Assembly: GCA_937766455.1 (NCBI GenBank)
Contig: CALLXD010000036.1
Location: forward strand, 1-58,867
Direction of reading: 5' to 3'
DNA from: Vicinamibacterales bacterium
GTDB lineage: Bacteria > Acidobacteriota > Vicinamibacteria > Vicinamibacterales > UBA8438
Length of the DNA stretch: 58,867 bases
Below are positions 42,799 through 52,193 of the stretch, piece after piece. The translations under genes were made by a program, and so were the position numbers. Under the pieces are notes generated by a model. That model did no database searches and had not been told where the DNA came from. It saw nothing but the letters and a program-made list of their open reading frames with translations. Numbering within the stretch: position 1 is the stretch's first letter; each line of letters begins with the position of its first letter.

Positions 42799-43431
42799 CT
42801 ACGGGACGGTGATCAGCATCGGCACAATGGTCTCGCCCCAGTGCAGACGCAGCTCTGTTTCTTTGCCCTCGACCATCGGGAAGTAGTACGCCAGGCTCTC
42901 GACATGGTTCCCGCGTTGCGGCGTGATCCGCAGCCTCAGGGCATCGAGTTCCTCGCCCGGGTATGGCGTGTGATAGACATCAGCGGCCGTGCTGAAAATG
43001 ACCGTCCAGTCCGACGCGCCAGGGCTCGCCCAGAGCGAATACCGGCCGGCAGCGACCGGTTCACCGTTGACGGTCACGTCGCGGCTGAACGAGATGGCCG
43101 TCGCGTCGTTGGCCCCAGGATTCCACACCTCGTCCAATGCCACGATGCCGCCGAAGAGTTCGCGGCCTCGGGCCACCGGGCGGTCGTAGACCACCTCGAT
43201 GTCGGTGTTGGCCACCCGCTGGAACACCGCGGCACTTTGGCTCTTTTGCACGTCATCGGGAGCGATGATCGGGAGGTCGTTCCCGCTGGCCTGCACGTCT
43301 CTGGCCCCCGCCCGTGCTTCGATCGGTTGGGTCGACGGCGCCGGTCCGGACGCTCCGCCGCCGCACCCCACCAAGAGGACGGCCAGCATCGGCACCACGT
43401 TCATCAACCCGGTCCACGTCCGTGTCGTCAT
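42799..43431 (-). CDS. DUF2911 lipoprotein
   Basis: This 210-aa protein has a lipobox (LAVLLVGCGGG). The DUF2911 pattern is present: IEVVYDRPVARGRELFGGIV, VWNPGANDATAISFSRDVTV and AAGRYSLWASPGASDWTVIF. The family is frequent in Bacteroidetes and Acidobacteriota and has no known function. Confidence 0.88.
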   Translation of the reverse strand: MTTRTWTGLMNVVPMLAVLLVGCGGGASGPAPSTQPIEARAGARDVQASGNDLPIIAPDDVQKSQSAAVFQRVANTDIEVVYDRPVARGRELFGGIVALDEVWNPGANDATAISFSRDVTVNGEPVAAGRYSLWASPGASDWTVIFSTAADVYHTPYPGEELDALRLRITPQRGNHVESLAYYFPMVEGKETELRLHWGETIVPMLITVP

Positions 43432-43470
43432 CTGTTCTCCCTCGAGGCTGTGCTTTGTTGCGGGCTCGGG

Positions 43471-44727
43471 TCAGCTTACCTCAGCCGCGGCGATCGGTGG
43501 AGCGCCGGGATGTCGCATGAGGGCGGCGCACACGGCACCGGCGCCACCGACGAGCATCAGGCCGATGAACGGCATCGCGTAGCTGCCGGTCGCATCGAAC
43601 GTGAGCCCGGCGAGCCAGGGGCCCAGGCCGGCAAAGACTCCCGTGATGGTCATCCGGATGCCGGCCGTGACGGCGAAGGCGCGCCGACCGAAGAAGTGCG
43701 AGAACACGACCGGAATGCTGATGTAGGCCAGACCGAACCCAAGGCCGATCAACGAGACCGCCGCCAAGGCGAGCGCCGGGTCGGCGGCCAGGAGCAGTCC
43801 CCCCGCGCCAAGGCCTTCGAGGGTCAGGGCCACGGCCAGCGCCCATTGTGGCGATATCCAGTCACCGACCGCGCCCATCAGACGTCCCCCGATGGACACA
43901 AGCGCCATGGTGCCGACAAGGCCGATGGCACCCGTTTCCGCGTGCCCGAGGTCGGTCAAGTGGAGCGTGAGGTGCGCGACCGCGGTATTGAACGGTACCG
44001 CGTAGGCCACGCCACAGACGAGCATGAGCGCAAACTGCGGGGTCCGAATGGCTTGGGCCGCCGTCCACTGGTCGGCTACCGCGGCCATCTCATTGGCGCT
44101 GCCCTCCGATCCCTCCCGCGGTTCGTGCCCATCTCGCGACTGACCAACGGTTTCTGGCGTCTCGCGCACGAACACGCCAGCCACCACGGCCAGCGTCGCC
44201 GAGATCGCCGCGATGACTACCCAACCGGTCCTCCAGTCGTAATGTTCGAGCAGCCAGGTATCTGCCGGGGCGACCAACCGACCGACGACGCCACCGAACG
44301 CGAAAATGACGCCGATCACCAGCGCCCGGCGTCGGAGAAACCAGTTTTGTCCCAAGGTTTGGGCCGGCACGATCGTTGAGAACCCGATCCCGATGCCACC
44401 CAGGATCGAGAATCCCAGGTAGCAGTCGCGGACGGTCTCGGCCTGGCTGACCAGGAGCAGACCCGCCGCCGTCACGCAGAAGCCGGCGGCCATGACTCGG
44501 CGCAGACCGAGACGCACAATCGAGACCCCCACACCCACCCCGACGAACTGATACAGCACGTTGAACAGCCCGAAGACTCCCCCAACGTCCCCACGGTCGA
44601 CACCGAGGTCGACGACTAGACGGGGCGCGAACATGCTCCAGCTGTAGTACATCGGCGACATGCCGCACCCGTAGCAGAGCCCGGCCACGAGCACGATGGC
44701 CCACCCATAAAAGAGACGAGGACGCAT
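43471..44727 (-). CDS. Major facilitator superfamily transporter (MCT/OFA-like)
   Basis: This 418-aa protein has twelve predicted membrane helices in two halves. The first helix region FYGWAIVLVAGLCYGCG and the loop GLRRVMAAGFCVTAAG resemble monocarboxylate/oxalate-formate antiporter-like MFS proteins. The substrate is unknown. It may export or import a product of the neighbouring exported hydrolases. Confidence 0.88.
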   Translation of the reverse strand: MRPRLFYGWAIVLVAGLCYGCGMSPMYYSWSMFAPRLVVDLGVDRGDVGGVFGLFNVLYQFVGVGVGVSIVRLGLRRVMAAGFCVTAAGLLLVSQAETVRDCYLGFSILGGIGIGFSTIVPAQTLGQNWFLRRRALVIGVIFAFGGVVGRLVAPADTWLLEHYDWRTGWVVIAAISATLAVVAGVFVRETPETVGQSRDGHEPREGSEGSANEMAAVADQWTAAQAIRTPQFALMLVCGVAYAVPFNTAVAHLTLHLTDLGHAETGAIGLVGTMALVSIGGRLMGAVGDWISPQWALAVALTLEGLGAGGLLLAADPALALAAVSLIGLGFGLAYISIPVVFSHFFGRRAFAVTAGIRMTITGVFAGLGPWLAGLTFDATGSYAMPFIGLMLVGGAGAVCAALMRHPGAPPIAAAEVS

Positions 44728-44759
44728 GGCGGAGTGGTGAGGGAATCGGGCGGCCTGCG

Positions 44760-46358
44760 CTAGGGCTCGACCTGTGGCAATGGCTTGCGAGGCAGCCGTT
44801 CGTCGCGCATGGCGGTGTTATACGCGAATGTTGCCGCCACCACGGCCATCTGGATCACGTCGTCCGGTTGCACCCTGTCGACGACGTCCATGTTCGAGTG
44901 ATGGGTCCGCGAGTTGTACTCCAACCGATCCTGCATGAACTGGAACGCGGGTAGCCCGATGGCGTCGAAAGACACGTGGTCCGTGCCCGATACTCGCCGT
45001 GGCCCCAACGTCGTGACGCCGAGGTCGCCGAGGGAGGCAAGCCACGCGTCAAACACCGGCGCCACCGCGTAGTTTTCTTGCAACCAGATGCCCCGCAGCT
45101 TGCCGGCCCCGTTGTCCAGATTGAAGTACCCGGACAGGTTCTCATGCGCTGGGCTGAGTGTCATCGTGGTGGTGTCGCCGAAATGGCGCCGGACGTACTC
45201 GCGTGACCCGAGCAGGCCCTGCTCCTCTCCACCCCACAGCGCCAGCCGGATGGTACGTCGCGGACGGGCCCCGACGGCCTGCAAGATACGCATGGCCTCC
45301 ATCATCGCCGCTACTCCGGCCGCATTGTCGGTTGCACCTGTCCCCGCGTGGGTGGTGTCGAAGTGTGCGCCGATCATCACGACTTCGTCAGCCAGATCGG
45401 TGCCAGGAATGTCAGCCAGCAGATTGAACGCATTCAGCTCGTCGACGGCGGCCGTTTCCGGGTGAAACACCGCGTCGACGTGCAGCTCCACGCGCACCGG
45501 AAGCCCTTTGTCGAGAATGCGGACCATCCGGTTGTAATGTTCGACGGCGACGGTGACCGCGGGCACCAGGCTGCCGGCGTCCTCGTGTCGGGGACCGCCG
45601 CGACCGACGAAAATGGTGCCCCCATCAGTCCGCTGGGTCTCGTAGGGCAACCCGGAACCGATGCCCACACTGACGTTGTCGCTGCCACGATCCAGGACGG
45701 CGACGACGCCCTCGTCGACATAGAACTGCTGCACCTGTGCCGCGATCGAGGGGCCGCCGCCAGCGCGCCGCGGGTTTGCAACCGGAGGTACCGGCGTTCG
45801 CGCCGCCTCTTCGAGCTGCGCGTCGGTCATCCGCAACACCACGTCACCCTCCAGCAAGGGGACGTCGCGGGCTGGTTGCGGGAGCACGATCTTGCCGCGC
45901 AAGGTGCCTCGATAGGCCTTGAGGTCAGCCGGTGTCCTGACGTCGATTCGTACGACCTCGGCGGTCACCGTGCCCTCGGTACTGGAGGACCAGGACTTGG
46001 GGTACCCGATCAACGGCATGACCTGGGGCGCGATCATGTGCGCGTGGAAGCGTCTCAGCGACCAGCCCTGGCCGAAGCCGAAGCGTTCTTCGTGCACGTC
46101 GGACAACCGCCAGGCGTGCAACCGCTCCGTGGCCCAGACGCGAGCGTCTTCAATGGCCGGGGTGCCGGTGACCCGCGGCCCATAGACGTCGCTCAGCCAC
46201 TCGACGTGATCCATTACCTGCGATCGCGACAGCCCTTCGGCTCGGATCGCGGACAGTGTCGCCTGATCCACCGGTTGGGCCGCGGCGAACGGAATGCGCA
46301 CCGCGAGCGCAACCAGCAGGCCGCCCGCCTGTATCAACATCCGCGCTCTCAACGACAT
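44760..46358 (-). CDS. Secreted M28 family peptidase
   Basis: This 532-aa protein has a signal peptide (GLLVALAVRIPFAAAQ). A PA-type insert lies before the catalytic domain. The zinc ligands are in MIGAHFDTTHAGTGATDNAA and LWGGEEQGLLGSREY (Glu), with a later Asp in FNLDNGAGKL and His in RTHHSNMDVVD. It is a di-zinc aminopeptidase or carboxypeptidase. An SD-like AAGGATCACC precedes the ATG. Confidence 0.92.
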   Translation of the reverse strand: MSLRARMLIQAGGLLVALAVRIPFAAAQPVDQATLSAIRAEGLSRSQVMDHVEWLSDVYGPRVTGTPAIEDARVWATERLHAWRLSDVHEERFGFGQGWSLRRFHAHMIAPQVMPLIGYPKSWSSSTEGTVTAEVVRIDVRTPADLKAYRGTLRGKIVLPQPARDVPLLEGDVVLRMTDAQLEEAARTPVPPVANPRRAGGGPSIAAQVQQFYVDEGVVAVLDRGSDNVSVGIGSGLPYETQRTDGGTIFVGRGGPRHEDAGSLVPAVTVAVEHYNRMVRILDKGLPVRVELHVDAVFHPETAAVDELNAFNLLADIPGTDLADEVVMIGAHFDTTHAGTGATDNAAGVAAMMEAMRILQAVGARPRRTIRLALWGGEEQGLLGSREYVRRHFGDTTTMTLSPAHENLSGYFNLDNGAGKLRGIWLQENYAVAPVFDAWLASLGDLGVTTLGPRRVSGTDHVSFDAIGLPAFQFMQDRLEYNSRTHHSNMDVVDRVQPDDVIQMAVVAATFAYNTAMRDERLPRKPLPQVEP

Positions 46359-46472
46359 CTGGTGATCCTTACATGACGCCGTCCCAACCTGCGCACCTTT
46401 CAGCCACCCAAAGCGATGCAGCGGGACGCGTGGTGTGGTTGTTCTTCGTCGGCGACGCGCCCATAATCACGC

Positions 46473-48950
46473 ATGGGCCGCACCAACCAGCCTCACGTCG
46501 ACCAGCCCCGGCTCGTCGACACCATCATCCGAGACATTCGCTACGGGGCACGCAGCCTCTGGCACCATCCCGGCTACAGCCTGCTCGTCGTGGTGACGCT
46601 GGCGCTGGGTATTGGCGCCAATACCGCGATTTTCAGCGTGGTCAACGGGGTGCTCCTGCAACCGCTCCCGTACCAAGATGGACAGGAATTAGTGCTGGCC
46701 CGACAGCAGGCGCTTGGTGCTGGCGCGGAGAACATTCCGTTCTCGGTCAAGGAGATCATCGACTATCGGGATCAGCTCGACAGCCTGGACGGATTCGTCG
46801 AGTACCACGGGATGTCATTCACCCTGCTCAACCGGGGTGAACCGGACCGCGTCCTCACCGGCGTCGTGTCCGCCAACTTTTTCGATGTGCTCGGGGTGCA
46901 ACCGCTCTTCGGTCGTGCGTTCGTGGACACCGACGACGACCTGGGGGCTGAAGCGGTGCTGCTGCTCAGCTACCCATACTGGCAGCAACGCTTCGGCGGC
47001 GACCCCGACATCGTGGGCACCGTCTTCGAAATGAACGACCGGCCGCACACCGTGGTCGGCGTGCTCCCACCGATTCCTCAGTACCCGCGTGACAACGACG
47101 TCTACATGCCGACCTCGGCCTGCCCGTTCCGCGCGCGCGGCGAGGCGCGGATGCATGAGGACCGTACGGCGTTTCGGGGGATGGTCGCCTTCGGTCGCCT
47201 GCGTGACGGCGTGGGGACCCAGCAGTTCGGGTCTGACCTGGCCACCGTCGCGGGGCGGCTCGAACAGGATTTTCCAGAGGTCTATGAGCCCGGGTCCGGG
47301 TACACCGCGGTCACGACTCCACTGACGGACGAATTGACCGGCGCGGCCAGGCCCATGCTGTTGATCTTGCTGGGAACCACGGCGCTCGTACTGCTCATCG
47401 CGTGCGCGAACGTTGCGAACCTCACGCTGGCCCGGATGGCCGGGCGCGAGCGGGAGTTGGCGCTGCGCTCTGCCCTTGGGGCAGGCCGAGGCCGCATCCT
47501 GACGCAGTTGCTGACGGAGACGACGTTGCTGGGGCTGGCAGGAGGGGCGCTGGGGCTCGCCTTCGCGTGGGCCGGACTCGACCTGCTGGTCTCATTCGCA
47601 GGGCTCCTGACCCCACGGACCAGCCAGATTGCGCTTGACGGGTGGGTGTTGGCCTTCACGCTGGCGGTGTCGGTGGCCACCGGACTTGCCTTCGGACTCG
47701 TGCCAGCGTGGTCGGCCGGCCGCGGCGTCTCCAACGCATTGAAAGAGGGTGGGCAGAGCACCGACACGGCGGGCAAGCACTGGTTCCGCCAACTTCTGAC
47801 CGTGTCGCAGGTTGCGGTGTCGTTCACCTTGCTTATTGGCGCCGGCCTCCTGTTGGCCAGCTTCTACAAGCTGCAGCAGGTCGACCCCGGATTCAACCCA
47901 GAGAACGTCCTCACCGCGGAGGTGTTCCCCAATTGGTCGAAGTATCGGACCCCTGACAGCCGCCGCCAGCTCTTCACGGGCGTGCTGGACCGGATTGAAC
48001 GTCGCCCCGGCGTCCTGTCCGCGGCGGCGGCGAGCGATGTCCCACTCGACGGCCAGCCGGCGCAACAGCAGGCGTTCGAGATCGAAGGACGACAACACGA
48101 GGATCCGGATCTGCGACCGCGCCTCGATGTGCGGGTGGCAAGTCCCAGGTACTTCGAAACGATCGGGGTGGCGACGCTGTCCGGCCGGACGTTCACGACG
48201 TTGGACGATCACGAGGGCCTCGGCGTGGCCATCATCAGCCGATCATTGGCGGGGCGACACTGGCCGGCCGCCGACCCGATCGGGCAGCGCGTGACCCTCA
48301 ACGGTGGCGACGAGTGGCTCACCATTGTCGGCGTGGTGGGTGACGTGCGACACGACGGGCTCGAGAGCGCTCCGCCCGATGCGTTGTACCGCTCGTTTCT
48401 CCAGGCATCGGGAGCCACGCGGATCCTTGTGCGCGCGCGGATGGATCCGCTGTCGCTCGCCACCGAGGTGCGAGAGGCAGTGCACGCCATTGACCCGGAG
48501 CAGCCGGTCGAGCGTTTTGCCACGTTGGCGCAAACCCTCAACGACACCTTGGCCACAAGGCGGTTGACGATGACGCTGCTGGTGCTGTTTGCCGGATTGG
48601 CGCTGCTGATTACCGTGACCGGAATTGCCGGCGTGATCGCCACCGCCGTGAGCCAGCGGACCCGCGAGTTCGGTGTGCGTCTGGCGCTTGGCGCGCCGCC
48701 CTCACGCCTTGTGGCGATGGTGGTGCGTCAGGGCGCGACCATGGTGGTGTTGGGCCTGTTGCTCGGGTTGGCCGGTGCCACCGCCCTCAGCCGCGTCTTA
48801 TCGAACCTGCTCTACGAGACCGCCCCGACCGACCCGCGCACGTTCCTGGCGGTGTCCCTCTTGCTGCTGTGCACCGCGTTGCTCGCGTGCTTGATTCCGG
48901 CGCGTCGGACCATGCGGGTCGATCCGATGATTGCACTTCGGACGGACTGA
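46473..48950 (+). CDS. ADOP-type ABC transporter permease (MacB/FtsX-like)
   Basis: This 825-aa protein fits the 'acidobacterial duplicated orphan permease' group. It opens with DIRYGARSLWHHPGYSLLVV and TLALGIGANTAIFSVVNGVL, a MacB-type periplasmic domain follows, then an FtsX domain (about 285-400), a second periplasmic domain, and a second FtsX domain ending in RRTMRVDPMIALRTD. No ATPase gene is adjacent, as is usual for this group. The likely role is export of a small molecule or peptide, or mechanotransmission. A -10-like CATAAT lies 5 nt before the ATG. Confidence 0.92.
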   Translation: MGRTNQPHVDQPRLVDTIIRDIRYGARSLWHHPGYSLLVVVTLALGIGANTAIFSVVNGVLLQPLPYQDGQELVLARQQALGAGAENIPFSVKEIIDYRDQLDSLDGFVEYHGMSFTLLNRGEPDRVLTGVVSANFFDVLGVQPLFGRAFVDTDDDLGAEAVLLLSYPYWQQRFGGDPDIVGTVFEMNDRPHTVVGVLPPIPQYPRDNDVYMPTSACPFRARGEARMHEDRTAFRGMVAFGRLRDGVGTQQFGSDLATVAGRLEQDFPEVYEPGSGYTAVTTPLTDELTGAARPMLLILLGTTALVLLIACANVANLTLARMAGRERELALRSALGAGRGRILTQLLTETTLLGLAGGALGLAFAWAGLDLLVSFAGLLTPRTSQIALDGWVLAFTLAVSVATGLAFGLVPAWSAGRGVSNALKEGGQSTDTAGKHWFRQLLTVSQVAVSFTLLIGAGLLLASFYKLQQVDPGFNPENVLTAEVFPNWSKYRTPDSRRQLFTGVLDRIERRPGVLSAAAASDVPLDGQPAQQQAFEIEGRQHEDPDLRPRLDVRVASPRYFETIGVATLSGRTFTTLDDHEGLGVAIISRSLAGRHWPAADPIGQRVTLNGGDEWLTIVGVVGDVRHDGLESAPPDALYRSFLQASGATRILVRARMDPLSLATEVREAVHAIDPEQPVERFATLAQTLNDTLATRRLTMTLLVLFAGLALLITVTGIAGVIATAVSQRTREFGVRLALGAPPSRLVAMVVRQGATMVVLGLLLGLAGATALSRVLSNLLYETAPTDPRTFLAVSLLLLCTALLACLIPARRTMRVDPMIALRTD

Positions 48951-49030
48951 AGCCGCGCCATTCGTCGGGCCCCCTCACGATCAGCGGTCGAACGACCGAT
49001 ATATGAGCTGACAACCCAGGGGGAAGAGAC

Positions 49031-49285
49031 ATGCGCATCGTACGACTCATCAAATACGTTGGTATCGCCACTATCGCGGGCGGACTCGGCTTCGCAGTCG
49101 CCGGCGGTGAGGTCGAGGTCGACCTTCAGGACGCGCCCGCCCAGATTGCCGCGACCGCCCGTGAGGCTGCGGACGGGCTGAAAGCACTGGACGAAAAAGA
49201 GGCCCCGGTCGTGGACGCGCTCAACGCCGTTCGTGATCGCATTGCCAACGGCGCCCGCCGTATCGGCGGATACCTCGCGGACTGA
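49031..49285 (+). CDS. Small exported or membrane-anchored helical protein
   Basis: This 84-aa protein has an N-terminal hydrophobic stretch (YVGIATIAGGLGFAVAGG) and an amphipathic helical tail with VDALNAVRDRIANGARRIGG. A strong GGGGGAAGAGAC precedes the ATG, so it is probably translated. No family was recognised. Confidence 0.6.
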   Translation: MRIVRLIKYVGIATIAGGLGFAVAGGEVEVDLQDAPAQIAATAREAADGLKALDEKEAPVVDALNAVRDRIANGARRIGGYLAD

Positions 49286-49296
49286 CGCGGCACCGT

Positions 49297-49906
49297 TCAG
49301 GCGGGGCGGCGGGCACGAATAATCTTCACGACGTCGAGAAAGACCGGCTCGGCCACCACGTCCGCGAACCCTGCTCGTCGGACGTTCTCTGACGTATCCC
49401 GATTCAGCTCTGGCCCCAGACGGCGGGTCAGCGGCGTCATCAGGTCGAGCATCAGGCTAAACGGGAAGAACCGGCTGCCGGTGTGTTCGAACATCCCGAT
49501 CGTGCCGCCCGGTTTGAGCACGCGCGTCAAGGCGTGCAGACCACCCACAGGATTTGGTACCGAACAGAACGTGCAGGAGGTGAACACCTGATCAAATGTC
49601 GCGTCCGGGTAGTCGATGATCATGCACGTCGAGATGCCGGAGCGTGAGGTCGCCGTCGTAGCCCTCAGCCCGCGGTCTGGCCTGGTCGAGCATCCGCTCG
49701 CTGATATCGATGGCGGTGATGTGCTGACCGGGTGGAAAGAACTGGATGTCCTGTCCCGTGCCGATGGCCAGAAACAGCACGTCGCCCTGCATCTCTGAGA
49801 ACAGGCGTCGCTTCCACGGCTCCCACCGGCGCTCTGGCCCGAACCCGTTCATCAGGTCGTAGCCGCGGACCGCACCGTCCCATTTGCGCTGCGTTGCGAT
49901 ATCCAT
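49297..49906 (-). pseudogene. Class I SAM-dependent methyltransferase, single frameshift
   Basis: The N-terminal frame from the ATG at 49906 gives MDIATQRKWDGAVRGYDLMN, the SAM loop LFLAIGTGQDIQFFPPG and DISERMLDQARPRAEG. After LDVHDH a one-base shift near 49610 moves to DYPDATFDQVFTSCTFCSVP and LKPGGTIGMFEHTGSRFFPF. Joined, the two parts form a complete UbiE/Coq5-like methyltransferase of about 203 residues. Both halves are well preserved, so this is either a recent mutation or a sequence error. It follows the membrane-protein gene in the same direction (16-bp gap). Confidence 0.75.
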
Positions 49907-49922
49907 CAGAGGCTGACGGCCA

Positions 49923-50306
49923 TCACGTGGCCCTCCGGCGATGTGCCGCCTGGACATACGCGTTGAGGCCGTAGGTCGCCAGGAGCGCCGCGAGTCCCAG
50001 CGCGGCGCCCCACGTGAGGGCCGTGCCATTCGACGGTGGGCCATTTGCGGCCCGCATGCCCACGACCATCCCAGACAGCATGCCGGACACCATGACCGGC
50101 AGCATCAGCTCCATGGCACCGAACACGACCGAGAGCCCCACCGCGGCCGGGAGCGCCACCAGATCGCCGATCAACATCCCCGCCACCATGGCCAACCAGG
50201 CTGGCCACGACTCGCCGACGACGAACGCTACGACGACCGCGACCAGCGCGCCGACGCCGGTGTTGCTGATGAGGTCGCCGAGCAGGAAGTAGGGCCGACG
50301 TTCCAT
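49923..50306 (-). CDS. Small polytopic membrane protein
   Basis: This 127-aa protein has four hydrophobic segments (LVAVVVAFVVGESWPAWLAM, DLVALPAAVGLSVVFGAMEL, VMVSGMLSGMVVGM, ALTWGAALGLAALLATYG). Many Gly and Met residues line the helices. It lies just before the methyltransferase gene and probably shares its transcript. No function can be given. Confidence 0.6.
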   Translation of the reverse strand: MERRPYFLLGDLISNTGVGALVAVVVAFVVGESWPAWLAMVAGMLIGDLVALPAAVGLSVVFGAMELMLPVMVSGMLSGMVVGMRAANGPPSNGTALTWGAALGLAALLATYGLNAYVQAAHRRRAT

Positions 50307-50501
50307 GGGCAGTATCCGGGACGGGCACTACGCGCGGGATTCCCGGCATTGTAGTCCGCTCCCGCTCACCCGCGCCGGACGGACGCCACGGTCTCGCAGC
50401 TCGGCTATCATGCGGACAGCCGGATGGCGCCCGTCGTCGGTGTTGTGCGCGCCGGGCGTGACCGTGCGATGCCGGAGACGCAACCGGAGGGGGCGTGAGC
50501 T

Positions 50502-51084
50502 GTGGGTAGACGACGCGTGCTGTCAGCCGTACTCACCTGTCTTGCCGTGGCCGCGGTGTCCGACGCGCAGGACGAGCGCTTTCCGAATACGAAGTCGCTT
50601 GGTCGGGCGGCGGTCGAGTACCGGGACGACACCATCCACCTGGTCGCGGCGTACTACTACTCCCAGCAGAAGTCACGACTCCCGCTGGCTCCTCATTGAA
50701 GCGGCGGTGTCCACCGAAGAACGGATGTCCATGTCCCGCGCGGCGTTCCGGTTGATCACCCCTGACGGTGAAGAGATCGTGCTGGCGGAGCAGGCGCAAT
50801 TTGCGCGGGACTCGAACCGGACCCGACCGTTGTTGCAAAACGCGCGCACGACACGCCATGCCGTGGCGCCGTATATCCGTCGACGCAATTTCACAGAGCC
50901 TTTGCGGTTCTTCACCGTCCCGTTTGGACCGGTGGTGCAGGACGAATTCGTCGTCGACAAGGACCGGGTCGTCCACGGCGACCTGTTCTTCACCGCGCCG
51001 ACCGGGCTCTGGGAGGACGGGACCTATTCGCTGATCGTCGAACAGAACGGTGTGCGAGCGGCCGTGCCGATCATCCTGGAGTGA
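50502..51084 (+). pseudogene. Secreted protein of unknown function, single frameshift
   Basis: A GTG at 50502 after GGAGGGGGCG starts a signal peptide (RRVLSAVLTCLAVAAVSDAQ) and runs to VAAYYYSQQ. One base shift near 50670 continues as HDSRWLLIEAAVSTEERMSM and on to VPFGPVVQDEFVVDKDRVVH and GTYSLIVEQNGVRAAVPIIL. The joined product would be about 193 residues. The downstream half keeps a folded-domain look with alternating strands. The frameshift may be real or a sequence error. Confidence 0.6.
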
Positions 51085-51095
51085 GCCTACCGGGC

Positions 51096-52085
51096 TCACG
51101 CGCGGAGATGCGGCTCGAGCGCGGCGAACCGGTGCTCGATTTCGTCAATCTGCTGCTGCGTGAAGCTATATTCGCCACGCCGTGACAGCACCGTCTCGAA
51201 CAGCCCGCGCTTCCGCAGGACGTACAGCCGCACGCCCGGTATCAGGCCGTCGAGATTGAGCATCAGCAGGAGCTTCGCGTAGAGATCGCGCACCTCGTCA
51301 TGGCGGCCGTCTTCGTGGAGGTCCCAGAGCCCGGCGTAGATGTCTGCGTACATCACGCCTCCGGTCATCACGCCGTCCGTGCCAAGTCGCATCTCATAGG
51401 CCCAGCCGCGCCCGAAGTTGGCGCCCAGGATGCTCTTGATCGGATCAGGTCGATGTTTGGCCAGTTCCAGCATCCGCTGCTGCACCGGCGGGTACTCCTC
51501 CTTGACGTAACCGCACTGCGGAAACTCCCGGGCCAGGGCCACCAGAAAGTCGATGGTCAACTCGATGTCCGGTCCCCCGCTGGTTTGCACGAAAATCGGC
51601 CGGTCGGTCACGTCGCACAGCGCGGCGTAGTAGCTGCGGAACTGATCCAGCGACGTCGCAGTGGTTGGCGGAATCGCGATCATGGCGTCCGGCTCGAGCG
51701 CTTCCGCGTGCTCGGCGTACTGGAGCATCCCGGCCGTGTCGTCCGCCTGGACGCCGAGGACCAGCGCCGGCGCGCGGCCTTTGGCGGCGTTCGCCAGCAC
51801 CTCGAACCCGCGCAGCCGTTCCTGCTGGCTGAGATGGCGCTGCTCGCTGGAGTTCTGCGGCCAGACCAGACCCTCGATCCCGCATCGGTCGCAGAACACC
51901 ACCTGCTTCGCCAGCCCTTCGTAGTCGACCGCGCCGCCAGCCTCGTATGGGGTGCTCAGAATCATGAACGCGCCCCGCATCGCCTTTGCCTCAGCCGCGC
52001 GGGCGCCGAGGGTCGGAAACACGGCCGTGGCGGCAAGCGCGGTCAGGCACTCTCGCCGGCTCACGGTGAGTCGTGGGTCTCGCAT
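51096..52085 (-). CDS. Exported dihydrodipicolinate synthase-like aldolase/lyase
   Basis: This 329-aa protein of the DapA/NAL superfamily is preceded by a Tat-like leader (SRRECLTALAATAVFPTLGA). The barrel has LSTPYEAGGAVDYEGLAKQV at strand 1 and the Schiff-base Lys in CGYVKEEYPPV near residue 195. The Thr-Thr/Tyr pair of true DapA is altered (WPQNSSEQRHLSQ keeps the Ser-Ser), so it is probably not a lysine-pathway enzyme. The export signal is unusual for this fold. GAGGAGAA precedes the ATG. Confidence 0.88.
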   Translation of the reverse strand: MRDPRLTVSRRECLTALAATAVFPTLGARAAEAKAMRGAFMILSTPYEAGGAVDYEGLAKQVVFCDRCGIEGLVWPQNSSEQRHLSQQERLRGFEVLANAAKGRAPALVLGVQADDTAGMLQYAEHAEALEPDAMIAIPPTTATSLDQFRSYYAALCDVTDRPIFVQTSGGPDIELTIDFLVALAREFPQCGYVKEEYPPVQQRMLELAKHRPDPIKSILGANFGRGWAYEMRLGTDGVMTGGVMYADIYAGLWDLHEDGRHDEVRDLYAKLLLMLNLDGLIPGVRLYVLRKRGLFETVLSRRGEYSFTQQQIDEIEHRFAALEPHLRA

Positions 52086-52193
52086 TCGCGGTTCTCCTCT
52101 GAGAGGACGACGGTGGGTAATCAGGGCCTATTAGACATCCTTGTCGAGGGAGATCCCATGTGTCGAGTGGGCCCGGTTGCTACACGCCCGGCA

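Noticed and set aside
42841..44379. A 512-aa open frame on the plus strand across the DUF2911 and MFS genes
   Set aside because: It spans two real genes on the other strand and has no recognisable domain.
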